Origin: Gaiellasilicea sp963789355
GTDB taxonomy: Bacteria > Actinomycetota > Thermoleophilia > Gaiellales > Gaiellaceae
Reading direction: 5' to 3'
DNA length: 64,000 bases
NCBI GenBank assembly: GCA_963789355.1
Contig: CAWBKK010000010.1
Coordinates: 496,001-560,000, forward strand
A program made the position numbers and the translations under genes. The stretch's first letter is position 1; every line of letters begins with the position of its first letter. The notes under the pieces are model-generated. The model was not told the origin of the DNA and did no database searches. It saw nothing but the letters and a program-made list of their open reading frames with translations. Shown here piece by piece: positions 34,640-42,775 of the stretch.

Positions 34640-36046
34640 CTACGTCTGCGCGGGCGCCCGCTTCCTGTTCGGGAGGTGGATCGCGCGGCCCAGCGCGACG
34701 AGGCCGGCTTCCTTGATCGCCTCGGAGAGCGTCGGGTGCGCACACATGCCGTCAGCGATCGTCTCGACCGTCGCCTCGGCATCGAGCGCGACCGTCCCGA
34801 CCTCGACGAGGTCGGTGACGTGGGGGCCGACCATGATCAGGCCGAGCAGCTCGCCGTATCTCGTCTCGTGGATCGACTTGACCCAGCCGACCGTCTCCGC
34901 CTGCATCACGGCACGTGCGTTCGCGACCCACGGGAACATCCCCACGGCGATGTCGTCGCCGTGCCGCTCGCGTGCCTGCGCCTCGGTCAAGCCGACGCCC
35001 GCGATCTCCGGGTCGGTGTAGATCGGCCGCGGCACCGCCGGATCGCCGATCGCCGCTTCGTGGCCGCAGGCGTTCTCGGCCGCGACCTCGCCCTCACGGA
35101 AGGCTGTGTGGGCGAGCTGCCAGTAGCCGGCGCAGTCGCCGACGGCGTAGACGTGCTGGACGGTCGTGCGCCGGTGCTCGTCGGTGGCGATCCCGGCGCG
35201 CCTGTCGACCTGGACGCCGATCTCCTCGAGCCCGAGCCCTTCCACGAGCGGCCCTCGCCCGATCGAGACGAGCATGAGATCTGCTTCAACGCTCTCGCCG
35301 TCGCCGAAATGCACGCGCAGCTGCTGCCCGTCGTCCTCGACGCGGTTGCACTGCTTGCCGAGCTGAAGCGCGATCGGACGCTTCCCAAAGGCCTTGGCCA
35401 GCTCCTTCGCCGCGTCCGCGTCCTCCTGCGGGATCAGCGTGTCGAGCATCTCGACGATCGTGACCTCGGAACCGAAGCGCTGGAAGATCGAGGCGAACTC
35501 GCAACCGATGATCCCGCCGCCGAGCACGACGAGCCGGCGCGGCACCTCGGTCTGCGCGAGCAGGCCGGTCGAGTCGACGCAGCGGGGCGAGTCGATCCCG
35601 TCGATCGGCGGCCGCAGCGGGAACGAGCCCGTCGCGACGACTGCGCTCTTGAAGGTGATCTCCTCGCCGCCCTCGACGGCCAGGGTGTTCGGCCCGCTGA
35701 AGCGGCCGCGGCCCCTCACCCACTCGACCCCGTTCGCCTTGAAGAGACTTGCGACGCCGCCCGTCATCTGCTTGACGACGCCGTTCTTCCACTCGACCGC
35801 CTGACCGAAGTCGAGTTGCGGCTCGCCGACGTTGACCCCGAACTTGGCGAACACCTCGCCCGCCTGATGGAGCGCGTGGGCCGTCTGCACCCACGCCTTC
35901 GTCGGAATGCAGCCCACCCGCAGGCAGGTGCCGCCGAGCTCGGGCTCCTGCTCGACGCAGACGACCTTCGCGCCCAGCTGGGCTGCGCGGATCGCTGCCG
36001 TGTATCCGCCGGGGCCTCCGCCCAGGACGGCGACGTCACATTCCAT
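34640..36046 (-). CDS. lpdA: dihydrolipoyl dehydrogenase (E3)
   Basis: A 468-residue flavoprotein disulfide reductase. FAD binding is at VAVLGGGPGGYTAAIRAAQLG, the redox disulfide in GGTCLRVGCIPTK, NAD binding at LVVLGGGIIGCEFASIFQ, and the catalytic His-Glu in CAHPTLSEAIKEA. It re-oxidises the lipoyl arm of 2-oxoacid dehydrogenase complexes. The E1 and E2 genes of such a complex lie 1.4 kb to the right on the same strand, so it probably serves them. Confidence 0.94.
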   Translation of the reverse strand: MECDVAVLGGGPGGYTAAIRAAQLGAKVVCVEQEPELGGTCLRVGCIPTKAWVQTAHALHQAGEVFAKFGVNVGEPQLDFGQAVEWKNGVVKQMTGGVASLFKANGVEWVRGRGRFSGPNTLAVEGGEEITFKSAVVATGSFPLRPPIDGIDSPRCVDSTGLLAQTEVPRRLVVLGGGIIGCEFASIFQRFGSEVTIVEMLDTLIPQEDADAAKELAKAFGKRPIALQLGKQCNRVEDDGQQLRVHFGDGESVEADLMLVSIGRGPLVEGLGLEEIGVQVDRRAGIATDEHRRTTVQHVYAVGDCAGYWQLAHTAFREGEVAAENACGHEAAIGDPAVPRPIYTDPEIAGVGLTEAQARERHGDDIAVGMFPWVANARAVMQAETVGWVKSIHETRYGELLGLIMVGPHVTDLVEVGTVALDAEATVETIADGMCAHPTLSEAIKEAGLVALGRAIHLPNRKRAPAQT

Positions 36047-36141
36047 CTCACAACCTTTCCGTCGGAAGTCTGGTCCGATGCTAGCGATGAGTTTCGCGCC
36101 CAGGCGCGGTCGTGGAGGGAAACGGACGAAAGGAGCACGTG

Positions 36142-36675
36142 ATGAGGAAGCTGGTCGAATCGACGTTCATGTCGCTCGACGGCGTGATCGACAACCCACA
36201 GAACTGGAGCCCCCCGTACTGGGACGACGAGCACGCGGCCTACGCGCAGAAGCTCATGGCCGGCGCCGACGAGCTCGTGCTCGGCCGGAAGACCTACGAG
36301 GGTTTCGCGCAGGCGTGGCCGGAGCGCTCAGGCGACCCGTACACGGACAAGATCAATGCGATGCCCAAGCACGTCGCGTCACGGACGCTCAGCGACATGA
36401 CCTGGAACGCGCGCCCGCTCGAAGGCGACGCTGCGGAGGCGGTCGCGGAGCTGAAGCAGCGGGACGGCGAGGACCTGCTCAAGTTCGGCACCGGCCAGTT
36501 TTCGCGGATGCTGCTCGAGCACGGCCTCCTCGATGAGCTCCACATCTGGATCTTCCCCGTGCTGGTCGGTCAGGGTCAGCGGCTGATCGACGGAATCGAC
36601 GTCACGCACCTCGAGCTCGTGGAGTCAACGCGCTTCGAGAGCGGCATTGTCGTGAACACCTACGCGCCGAAGTAA
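36142..36675 (+). CDS. dihydrofolate-reductase-like protein (RibD C-terminal family)
   Basis: A 177-residue protein starting at ATG 36142, seven bases after AAAGGAG. It opens with MRKLVESTFMSLDGVIDNP and shows LVLGRKTYEGFAQAWPE and LHIWIFPVLVGQGQRLI, the typical RibD_C/YwjB reductase segments. These proteins bind NADPH; the substrate is often unknown. It is divergent from lpdA across a 95-base gap. Confidence 0.88.
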   Translation: MRKLVESTFMSLDGVIDNPQNWSPPYWDDEHAAYAQKLMAGADELVLGRKTYEGFAQAWPERSGDPYTDKINAMPKHVASRTLSDMTWNARPLEGDAAEAVAELKQRDGEDLLKFGTGQFSRMLLEHGLLDELHIWIFPVLVGQGQRLIDGIDVTHLELVESTRFESGIVVNTYAPK

Positions 36676-36678
36676 CGG

Positions 36679-37137
36679 TCAGAGCGTCGCGACCATGGTC
36701 CAGGCCTCGGCGCCCTCGTCGACGACCTCGAAGCCGTGCCGCTCGTAGAGCTTGCGCGCGGGGTTCCCCGGTTCGACGCTGAGGCTGAGCCGCTCGTAGC
36801 CGCCGGCGCGCGCCTTTGCGATCAGCTCCCGCAAGAGCTCGTCGCCGACCCCGTGTCCGCGCTTCGAGGGAACGACCGCGATCGCCAGCTCGGGCGTCTG
36901 CTCGTCGACGAACCCGTAGCCCGGCTCGTCGGCGCTGAAGACGCGGTACCACGCGGCGCCGACGGGGAAGCCGTTCTCGAGCGCGATCAGGGCCGTGTCG
37001 CCGGAACGTCCCCACCCGCGGACGTAGCGAGAGACGAGCGAACCGGGGACGCGCTCGCGCCAGTAGTAGGCGTGATGGAGCATGTCGCGCAGGAAGCGCA
37101 CGTCGGCCGCGCCACCCCTCCGGAGGACGATGGTCAT
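36679..37137 (-). CDS. GNAT-family N-acetyltransferase
   Basis: A 152-residue GNAT. The acetyl-CoA motif is VVPSKRGHGVGDELLRELI, followed by the LSVEPGNPARKLYERHGF segment typical of the C-terminal half. The acceptor is unknown. It is coupled by ATGA to the VOC gene upstream and lies downstream of the 2-oxoacid dehydrogenase genes on the same strand. Confidence 0.87.
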   Translation of the reverse strand: MTIVLRRGGAADVRFLRDMLHHAYYWRERVPGSLVSRYVRGWGRSGDTALIALENGFPVGAAWYRVFSADEPGYGFVDEQTPELAIAVVPSKRGHGVGDELLRELIAKARAGGYERLSLSVEPGNPARKLYERHGFEVVDEGAEAWTMVATL

Positions 37138-37469
37138 GAGTCGAGCGACTGCGCCAGCTGGACGCGGTTGCCGTCCGGGTCGAAGACGTCCACGAGCCGC
37201 ATCTGCCCGTGCAGCTCGAAGACGACACCGACCTCGATTCCCGCCGCACGCAGGCGCTCGGCCTCGGCCTTGACGTCGTCGATGTCGACGTGGGCGACCC
37301 CGCTCGAGTCCTTCGGGTCGCCGACCGCCAGCGCGATCTCCATCCCGCCGTGCTTGAGCCGCGACCAGCCGTCCTCGAAGTCGACGAACACCTCCTCGAA
37401 GCCGAGCACGTCGCGATAGAACCTACGGCCCGCGTCGAGGTCGCGCACGCGGTACCAGACGGTTGTCAT
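37134..37469 (-). CDS. VOC-family protein
   Basis: A 111-residue single VOC domain (VWYRVRDLDAGRRFYRDVLG at the start, VDVFDPDGNRVQLAQ at the end). Metal ligand positions are plausible but not decisive. It sits between E2 and the GNAT gene, nine bases after the E2 stop, and may be co-transcribed with them. Confidence 0.85.
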   Translation of the reverse strand: MTTVWYRVRDLDAGRRFYRDVLGFEEVFVDFEDGWSRLKHGGMEIALAVGDPKDSSGVAHVDIDDVKAEAERLRAAGIEVGVVFELHGQMRLVDVFDPDGNRVQLAQSLDS

Positions 37470-37478
37470 GAGCTGAAC

Positions 37479-38783
37479 CTACAACGCGAGCGCGGGCTCT
37501 TCGAGCAGCTCTCTCACGGTCCGGAGGAACGCCGCCCCGTCGGCGCCGTCGATCGCCCGGTGATCGCACGTGATCGTCATGTTCAGCAGCGGCCGCACCT
37601 CCACCTGGCCGTCGCGCACGACCGGCTTCGGCTCGGTCGCGCCGACCGCGAGGATCGCGGCCTGCGGCGGATTCAAGACAGCGACGAACTGCTCGATCCC
37701 GAACATGCCGAGATTCGAGATCGTGAAGGTGCCGTCCGCGAGGTCCTCGCGCTGGAGCTTGCCGTCGCGGGCGCGCCCGACGAGCGCGGCGCGGTCGGCG
37801 GCGATCTCCTGGATCGTCTTCCGGTCGGCGTCGCGGATCACCGGCACGACGAGGCCGTTCGGCGCCGCGACCGCGATCCCGACGTGCGCGAACGGGAAGC
37901 GGAGGATCTTGTCGCCGGCGAAGTGCGCGTTGACGGCTCGATGGCGGACGAGCGCGGCCGCGGCGACCTTCGTCAGCAGGTCGCTCACCGTCGGCTTCGT
38001 CTCGCCGTCCTGGAGGCGCGCCACGAGCCGCTCGCGCAACTCGAGCGAACGGGTCATGTCGACCGAGACGGTGAGCTGGAAGACCGGCGCCTGCCAGGCT
38101 TCGGTCAGCCGGCGGGCGATCGTCTTCCGCGTCGAGGTGAGCTCGATCTCCTCGACCTCACCGGCCGGCGCGACAGCCGCGGCGGTCGCCGCCACGGCCG
38201 GGGCGGCCTGCGGCGCCGCGACGACGCCGCGCTCGACGTCCTCGGCGACGATCCGCCCCTCGGGCCCGCTGCCCGAGAGCGTCGCGATGTCGATTCCCTT
38301 CTCGCGGGCGAGCCTTCGTGCCAGCGGCGAGGCCTTGACCCGACCGTCGGGGCGCGCGGGGGCATCGGCGAGGGCGACCGTCTCCGCCTCGGCGGTCGCT
38401 GCAGCGGCCTCCTGGCCGCGCGCGCGCTGATCGTCCATCGCGGGCGCGGAGGAACCCTCGGTCTGCGGCTCGTCTTCCTCCTCGACCGCCGCCTCGTCCG
38501 ACTCGGCCGTGGCGGGCGCGCCGCCGTTCCCCGAGGGCACGTCCTCGCCCTCGCTGCCGATGAACGCAATCGTCTTCCCGACTTCGACCTCGCCCGAGTC
38601 GACCACGATCTTCAAGAGAACGCCGTCGGCCTCGGCCTCGACCTCCTGCGTGACCTTGTCGGTGTCGAGCTCGTAGAGCGGCTCGCGCTTCTTGACCGGC
38701 TCGCCCTCGCCCTTGAGCCACTTGACGATCGTGCCGGACTCCATGCCCTGGCCCAGCCGCGGGAGCTTGACCTCGGTAGCCAC
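37479..38783 (-). CDS. 2-oxoacid dehydrogenase acyltransferase (E2), lipoyl-bearing
   Basis: A 434-residue E2 started at GTG 38783, which overlaps the last base of the E1 beta stop. The N-terminal lipoyl domain has its lysine in ELDTDKVTQEVEA. A long Ala/Pro/Glu linker leads to the peripheral-subunit binding domain (ASPLARRLAREKGID) and the acyltransferase core with the catalytic TCDHRAIDGADGAAFL. A pyruvate, acetoin or branched-chain role cannot be distinguished from E2 alone. Confidence 0.93.
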   Translation of the reverse strand: MATEVKLPRLGQGMESGTIVKWLKGEGEPVKKREPLYELDTDKVTQEVEAEADGVLLKIVVDSGEVEVGKTIAFIGSEGEDVPSGNGGAPATAESDEAAVEEEDEPQTEGSSAPAMDDQRARGQEAAAATAEAETVALADAPARPDGRVKASPLARRLAREKGIDIATLSGSGPEGRIVAEDVERGVVAAPQAAPAVAATAAAVAPAGEVEEIELTSTRKTIARRLTEAWQAPVFQLTVSVDMTRSLELRERLVARLQDGETKPTVSDLLTKVAAAALVRHRAVNAHFAGDKILRFPFAHVGIAVAAPNGLVVPVIRDADRKTIQEIAADRAALVGRARDGKLQREDLADGTFTISNLGMFGIEQFVAVLNPPQAAILAVGATEPKPVVRDGQVEVRPLLNMTITCDHRAIDGADGAAFLRTVRELLEEPALAL

Positions 38784-39763
38784 TAGGCTCTCGCCACCGT
38801 CCGCTTCACGGCCTCGAGCACGTCCGCGGCGTGCGGCACCACCCACTGCTCCATCGCCGGCGCGAACGCGAGCGGAGCGAACTTCGCGCCCACGCGCTCG
38901 ATCGGCGCGTCGAGGTAGTCGAAGGCGCCCTGCTGGATCACGGCCGCGAGCTCGGCGCCGAAGCCGCCGCGGGTGACCGCCTCGTGCGCGGTGACGGCGC
39001 GCGTCGTCTTCTTCACCGATGTGATGATCGTCTCCTCGTCGAGCGGCAGCAGCGTGCGCGGATCGATCACCTCGACCGAGATCCCGTCCTGCTCGGCGTC
39101 CTCGGCCGCCTTCAGCGCCTCGGGCACCATCCGGCCGATCGCGATCACGGTCACGTCGGAGCCCTCGCGCATCACGCGCGCCTTGCCGAGCGGGATCGGC
39201 TCGAGCTCGTCCGGCACGGTCCCCTTGAGCGGGTAGAGCAAGCGATGCTCGAAGAAGATGACGGTGTTGTCGTCGTAGATCGAGCTCCAGAGGAGGCCGC
39301 GCACGTCCTCGGGCGTCGAGGGGAAGACGACCTTGAGCCCGGGCACGTGGACGAACCACGACTCGAGCTGCTGCGCGTGCTGCGCGCCCGGGCTCCAGCC
39401 GGCGCCGCCCTGGGTGCGGATCGTCAGCGGCACCTTCAGCTGGCCGCCGCTCATCGTCCTGTGCTTCGCGGCCTGGTTGACGAGCTGCTCCATCGAGAGC
39501 GTCAGGAAGTCCTGGTACATGATCTCGACGACCGGACGCATTCCCTGCATCGCGGCGCCGATCCCGGTGCCGACGATCGCCATCTCGGAGATCGGGGTGT
39601 TGCGAACGCGCTCGGGGCCGAACTCGGCCAGCATTCCCTGGGTGACGCCCATCGAGCCGCCCATCTCGGCGATGTCCTCGCCCATGATGAAGACGTCGTC
39701 GTCGGCGCGCATCGCGCTCGCGAGCGCGTCGCGGACGGCCTCGCGGTAGGTCAGCTCAGGCAT
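38783..39763 (-). CDS. 2-oxoacid dehydrogenase E1 component, beta subunit
   Basis: A 326-residue transketolase-like beta subunit. It starts MPELTYREAVRDALASAMRA and has VFIMGEDIAEMGGSMGVTQG, the RNTPISEMAIVGTGIG segment and the C-terminal EAVTRGGFGAELAAVIQ end. With E1 alpha it forms the thiamine-diphosphate decarboxylase of the complex. Its start overlaps the E1 alpha stop by eight bases. The alpha/beta heterodimer form is typical of Gram-positive PDH, acetoin and branched-chain complexes. Confidence 0.93.
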   Translation of the reverse strand: MPELTYREAVRDALASAMRADDDVFIMGEDIAEMGGSMGVTQGMLAEFGPERVRNTPISEMAIVGTGIGAAMQGMRPVVEIMYQDFLTLSMEQLVNQAAKHRTMSGGQLKVPLTIRTQGGAGWSPGAQHAQQLESWFVHVPGLKVVFPSTPEDVRGLLWSSIYDDNTVIFFEHRLLYPLKGTVPDELEPIPLGKARVMREGSDVTVIAIGRMVPEALKAAEDAEQDGISVEVIDPRTLLPLDEETIITSVKKTTRAVTAHEAVTRGGFGAELAAVIQQGAFDYLDAPIERVGAKFAPLAFAPAMEQWVVPHAADVLEAVKRTVARA

Positions 39764-40739
39764 AGACGTACTTCAGGGCGTCTTCGGGCTTCGGGTCCGT
39801 TCCCGCCTTGGCGAACTCGACCGAGCCCTCGACGATCGCGACGATCTCGGTGTCGAGCGACTCGAACTCCTCGTCGCCGATCCCGAGCCGCGCGCGCAGG
39901 AGCTCGATCGGATCCTTCGTCTCGCGCAGCTCCTGCAGCTCGCTCTTCTCGCGGTAGACCTGCGGGTCGCCGATGTAGTGGCCGACGAGGCGGTAGGTGC
40001 GGACGTTCAGGAAGACCGGGCCCTGGCCGGAGGCGGCGTGGTCGCGCGCAGCGCGCGTGGCGGCGTAGACGTCCTCGACGTTCTGGCCGTCGACCTCGAT
40101 CGAGCGCATCCCGAAGGCGACCGCCCGCTGCGAGAAGTCCTCGATCGGCGAGTGCTGGCTCATCGGCGTCGACTCGGCCCAGGCGTTCATCTCGAGCACG
40201 AAGAGCGCCGGCACCTTCCAGAGCTGGGCGAGGTTGAGCGACTCGTGAAACGTGCCCGTGTTCGTCGCGCCGTCGCCGAAGAACGCGACCGCGACGCGCG
40301 GCTGCTTGCGGAACTGGAAGGCGAGTGCGGCGCCCGTGATCGCCGGCAGGCCGCCGCCGACGACGGCGTTCGCGCCCAGGTTGCCCTTGGCCAGGTCGTA
40401 GAGGTGCATCGAGCCGCCGTAGCCGCCCGAGCAGCCCTCCTGCTTGCCGTAGAGCTCCGCCATGACCGCGTTCACGTGCGTGCCCTTGGCGATCGTGTGG
40501 CCGTGGGCGCGGTGCGTCGAGGCGATCACGTCGTCCGGCTCGAGGGCGGCCATCACCCCCGAGGCGACCGCTTCCTGGCCGATCGCGACGTGCAGGAAGC
40601 CCGGCAGCTCACCGGCGCGGAAGCGCTCCTCGACCTTCTCCTCGAAGCGTCGGATCAACAGCATCTCGCGGAAGAGCTCGTGCAAACGCTCGTCCGAAAG
40701 CGCGCTGGTCTCCCGGGCCATGTCCTCGACCTTCGCCAT
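39756..40739 (-). CDS. 2-oxoacid dehydrogenase E1 component, alpha subunit
   Basis: A 327-residue thiamine-diphosphate enzyme. The cofactor motif is GDGATNTGTFHESLN followed 20 residues later by EMNAWAEST, and the AIGQEAVASGV and STHRAHGHTIAKG segments are typical of pyruvate/acetoin E1 alpha. It decarboxylates the 2-oxo acid and passes the acyl group to E2 lipoate. It leads the alpha-beta-E2 operon and is divergent from the next gene, with only 25 bases between starts. Confidence 0.93.
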   Translation of the reverse strand: MAKVEDMARETSALSDERLHELFREMLLIRRFEEKVEERFRAGELPGFLHVAIGQEAVASGVMAALEPDDVIASTHRAHGHTIAKGTHVNAVMAELYGKQEGCSGGYGGSMHLYDLAKGNLGANAVVGGGLPAITGAALAFQFRKQPRVAVAFFGDGATNTGTFHESLNLAQLWKVPALFVLEMNAWAESTPMSQHSPIEDFSQRAVAFGMRSIEVDGQNVEDVYAATRAARDHAASGQGPVFLNVRTYRLVGHYIGDPQVYREKSELQELRETKDPIELLRARLGIGDEEFESLDTEIVAIVEGSVEFAKAGTDPKPEDALKYVYA

Positions 40740-40764
40740 CGGCCCTCATTATGCTGACGCCCGC

Positions 40765-41406
40765 ATGGGACTCGTCGAGCAATGGCGTCAGATCCGGTCC
40801 GAGCTCCAGGAAGATTGGGGTGAGGCCAAGCTGAACGTGTCCGTCCCGCGGGACGAGCAGCGCTCCCGAGCGGCCGCGCTGCTGGGGCCGGCAGGGCCCG
40901 GACGGCTCGGTGACGACCTGCGCGTCTCGGTCTTCCGGGCCGGCGGCGGCATCGGCCCCGACCAGGCCGACAAGCTCTTCGGCAAGCTCGACGAGGAGAG
41001 GATCCGCGCCACCCTCTCGCTTCTCACCGTCGCGGAGCGGGCCGAGCGGGCCGAGGCGCCGTCCGCCTCGCTCGCAGCGATGTGGGACGCCGCCCTCGCG
41101 GGCGTGCCGGCCGACTGGAGCGACCTCCTCTGCGAGCTGCAGCTGACCTCGAGCGACCATCTCTCGCGTGCAGCGCTCCTGGCCGCGCCGCTCAACCCGA
41201 CGCGCATGCCCGGCCGCAGCGCCCTTCGCTTCCGCGTCGCCCAGACGTTCGGCTACGGCGCATCGCCGCAGATGACGCGGCGCTGCCTGGCCCGGCTCGA
41301 CAGCGAAGGCATCCCCGGCACGCTCTCGCTCCTGCACGTGCTCTCCGACACGCACAACGTCGCGACCCAGGGGCCGGTCTGGCGGGTCGCGGGAAAGGCC
41401 GTCTGA
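40765..41406 (+). CDS. conserved hypothetical protein
   Basis: A 213-residue soluble protein started at ATG 40765. Repeated SLLTVAERAERAEAP, GPGRLGDDLRVSVFRA and LRFRVAQTFGYGASPQ segments suggest two similar halves of about 100 residues, each ending in a short conserved strand and a Leu/Ser turn (RATLSLL, PGTLSLL). I do not recognise the family. It is coupled to the PRC-barrel gene by a TGATG overlap and begins the run of small genes. Confidence 0.65.
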   Translation: MGLVEQWRQIRSELQEDWGEAKLNVSVPRDEQRSRAAALLGPAGPGRLGDDLRVSVFRAGGGIGPDQADKLFGKLDEERIRATLSLLTVAERAERAEAPSASLAAMWDAALAGVPADWSDLLCELQLTSSDHLSRAALLAAPLNPTRMPGRSALRFRVAQTFGYGASPQMTRRCLARLDSEGIPGTLSLLHVLSDTHNVATQGPVWRVAGKAV

Positions 41407-41624
41407 TGGCTGACGATCCCGTCTCGTGGCTCCTGATCGAGCCCGGCTGGACCGTCTACGACGCCAACGGCGAGAAGGTCGGCACCGTCAAGGAAGTGCT
41501 CGCCGACGAGCAGGCCGACATCTTCCACGGCGTGCTCGTCACCCACGGGCTGCTCGCGGACGACGAGGAGATCGTCGCCGACCGGATCGCCCTGATCCAC
41601 GACGGCGACCTCCACCTGACGTAG
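41406..41624 (+). CDS. PRC-barrel-like small protein
   Basis: A 72-residue protein starting with ATG at 41406 within the stop of the previous gene. SWLLIEPGWTVYDANGEKVG and EVLADEQADIFHGVLV match the DUF2171/PRC-barrel fold, which senses or stabilises membrane-proximal partners. It is soluble and acidic. Such proteins accompany stress or envelope genes in actinobacteria; the exact role here is inferred from the neighbours. Confidence 0.75.
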   Translation: MADDPVSWLLIEPGWTVYDANGEKVGTVKEVLADEQADIFHGVLVTHGLLADDEEIVADRIALIHDGDLHLT

Positions 41625-41664
41625 CTCAGGTTTGCCGGAAGCACAGCTCGGCAAGCATAGGACC

Positions 41665-41793
41665 ATGCTGCGGAAACTGCTCTGGACCGGCCTCTACGGC
41701 GCCATCGGCGCCGCCGCGACGATTGCGTCGCGACGGGTTGCGTCGAGTATCTGGCGGGTCGCGACCGGCGAGAAGCCACCGGCGAAGCGATGA
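41665..41793 (+). CDS. DUF4235-like short membrane protein (42 residues)
   Basis: ATG 41665 to TGA 41793 encodes 42 residues (MLRKLLWTGLYGAIGAAATI, then ASSIWRVATGEKPPAKR). The end IWRVATGEKPP matches the DUF4235 signature, although the family is usually twice as long. One membrane helix is likely. Its stop shares ATGA with the following gene, which supports it being real despite its size. Confidence 0.7.
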   Translation: MLRKLLWTGLYGAIGAAATIASRRVASSIWRVATGEKPPAKR

Positions 41794-42152
41794 AGGGCGA
41801 CGACGCGATCGAGACCGGAGCCGAGAAGCTCGACGAGCTCTCGGGGAAGGCCGCTGCGAAGGGCGGAGTCGCAGGGAAGGTCGCGGGCGAACTGGCGGAG
41901 GACGCCGCCTTCTTGCGCAAGCTGAAGCCGTCCCTGATCGTCAAGCGGGCGAAGGGCGAGCTGCCGAAGGACGCCGAGCCCGGCGCCAAAGCGGCGCGCA
42001 GTCCCGCGGCACCGTCCGGCCCCCAGCACGCGCGCGCCAAGACCGGAAAGCAAGGCCCGAATCCCTTTGCCGTCGCCGGTGCGGCCTTCGGCGTCGGCAC
42101 CCTGCTCGCGAAGCTGATCGACTGGAGAGGCCATGCCCACCCCCGCCGCTGA
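41790..42152 (+). CDS. conserved hypothetical, Ala/Lys-rich
   Basis: A 120-residue protein, Ala/Lys/Glu-rich and largely helical at the start (AIETGAEKLDELSGKAAAKG), with a basic middle (LIVKRAKGELPKD) and a short hydrophobic patch (FAVAGAAFGVGTLLAKLIDW) near the C-terminus. It probably associates with the membrane peripherally. Its start overlaps the short gene upstream (ATGA) and its end overlaps the next by 20 bases. No family recognised. Confidence 0.65.
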   Translation: MKGDDAIETGAEKLDELSGKAAAKGGVAGKVAGELAEDAAFLRKLKPSLIVKRAKGELPKDAEPGAKAARSPAAPSGPQHARAKTGKQGPNPFAVAGAAFGVGTLLAKLIDWRGHAHPRR

Positions 42153-42540
42153 AACCCAACAGCCCGGCGTCGGCGCCGCCGCCAAGCAGGTCGCCGAACA
42201 TGCGAGCGCGCTCGCGAAACTCGAGCTCGAGCTCGCCGGGCTCGAGCTGAAGCAGAAGGCTGGGGCGCTCGGGACGGGCGTCGGCCTCGGCATCGGGGCC
42301 GCCCTCGTCGCGCTCTACGCGCTCGGGTTCCTCTTCGCCACGGTCGCCGTCGCGTTGGCAATCGTGCTCGATGCCTGGCTGGCACTACTGATCGTCACGG
42401 TCGGGCTGCTCGTGATCTCCGGGCTCCTCGGCTTGCTCGCCGTAAAGCGGATCAAGCGCGGCACGCCGCCCGTACCGGAGCAGGCGATTCGGGAAGCGAA
42501 GCTGACATCGGAGGCGCTGAAGTCGAATGGCCACCACTAG
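42133..42540 (+). CDS. holin-like membrane protein (DUF1469/YqjE type)
   Basis: A 135-residue protein with a helical soluble beginning (VAEHASALAKLELELAGLEL) and two long hydrophobic helices (GVGLGIGAALVALYALGFLF and AWLALLIVTVGLLVISGLLG). This is the arrangement of the actinobacterial phage-holin superfamily III (DUF1469, YqjE). Function is not proven; such proteins often sit beside DUF3618 and YihY genes, as here. Starts at ATG 42133 inside the previous gene. Confidence 0.78.
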   Translation: MPTPAAETQQPGVGAAAKQVAEHASALAKLELELAGLELKQKAGALGTGVGLGIGAALVALYALGFLFATVAVALAIVLDAWLALLIVTVGLLVISGLLGLLAVKRIKRGTPPVPEQAIREAKLTSEALKSNGHH

Positions 42541-42775
42541 CCTGAACGGGCGCACGCCCGACACGCTCCGCCGCGAGATCGAGCTCGAGCGTCGCCAGCT
42601 CGCCGAAGCCGTCGAGCAGCTGCGGGACGGCCTCGGTGAGGCGACGAACGTCGCCGCGAAGCTGCGCTCGAACCTGCCGGTGGTCGCTGCGGGCGCACTC
42701 GGGGCCGGCTTCTTCCTCGCCGGCGGGATCGGCGCGACGATGCGCTTCCTCGCCCGCAAGGGCCGCGACCGCTGA
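42527..42775 (+). CDS. DUF3618 protein
   Basis: An 82-residue protein. The N-terminal TPDTLRREIELERRQLAEAV segment is the DUF3618 signature; the C-terminal part carries one membrane helix (LPVVAAGALGAGFFLAGGIG). The family is typically partnered with a YqjE-type holin-like protein, as seen here. It starts 14 bases inside the previous gene and its stop overlaps the following one. Confidence 0.82.
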   Translation: MATTSLNGRTPDTLRREIELERRQLAEAVEQLRDGLGEATNVAAKLRSNLPVVAAGALGAGFFLAGGIGATMRFLARKGRDR

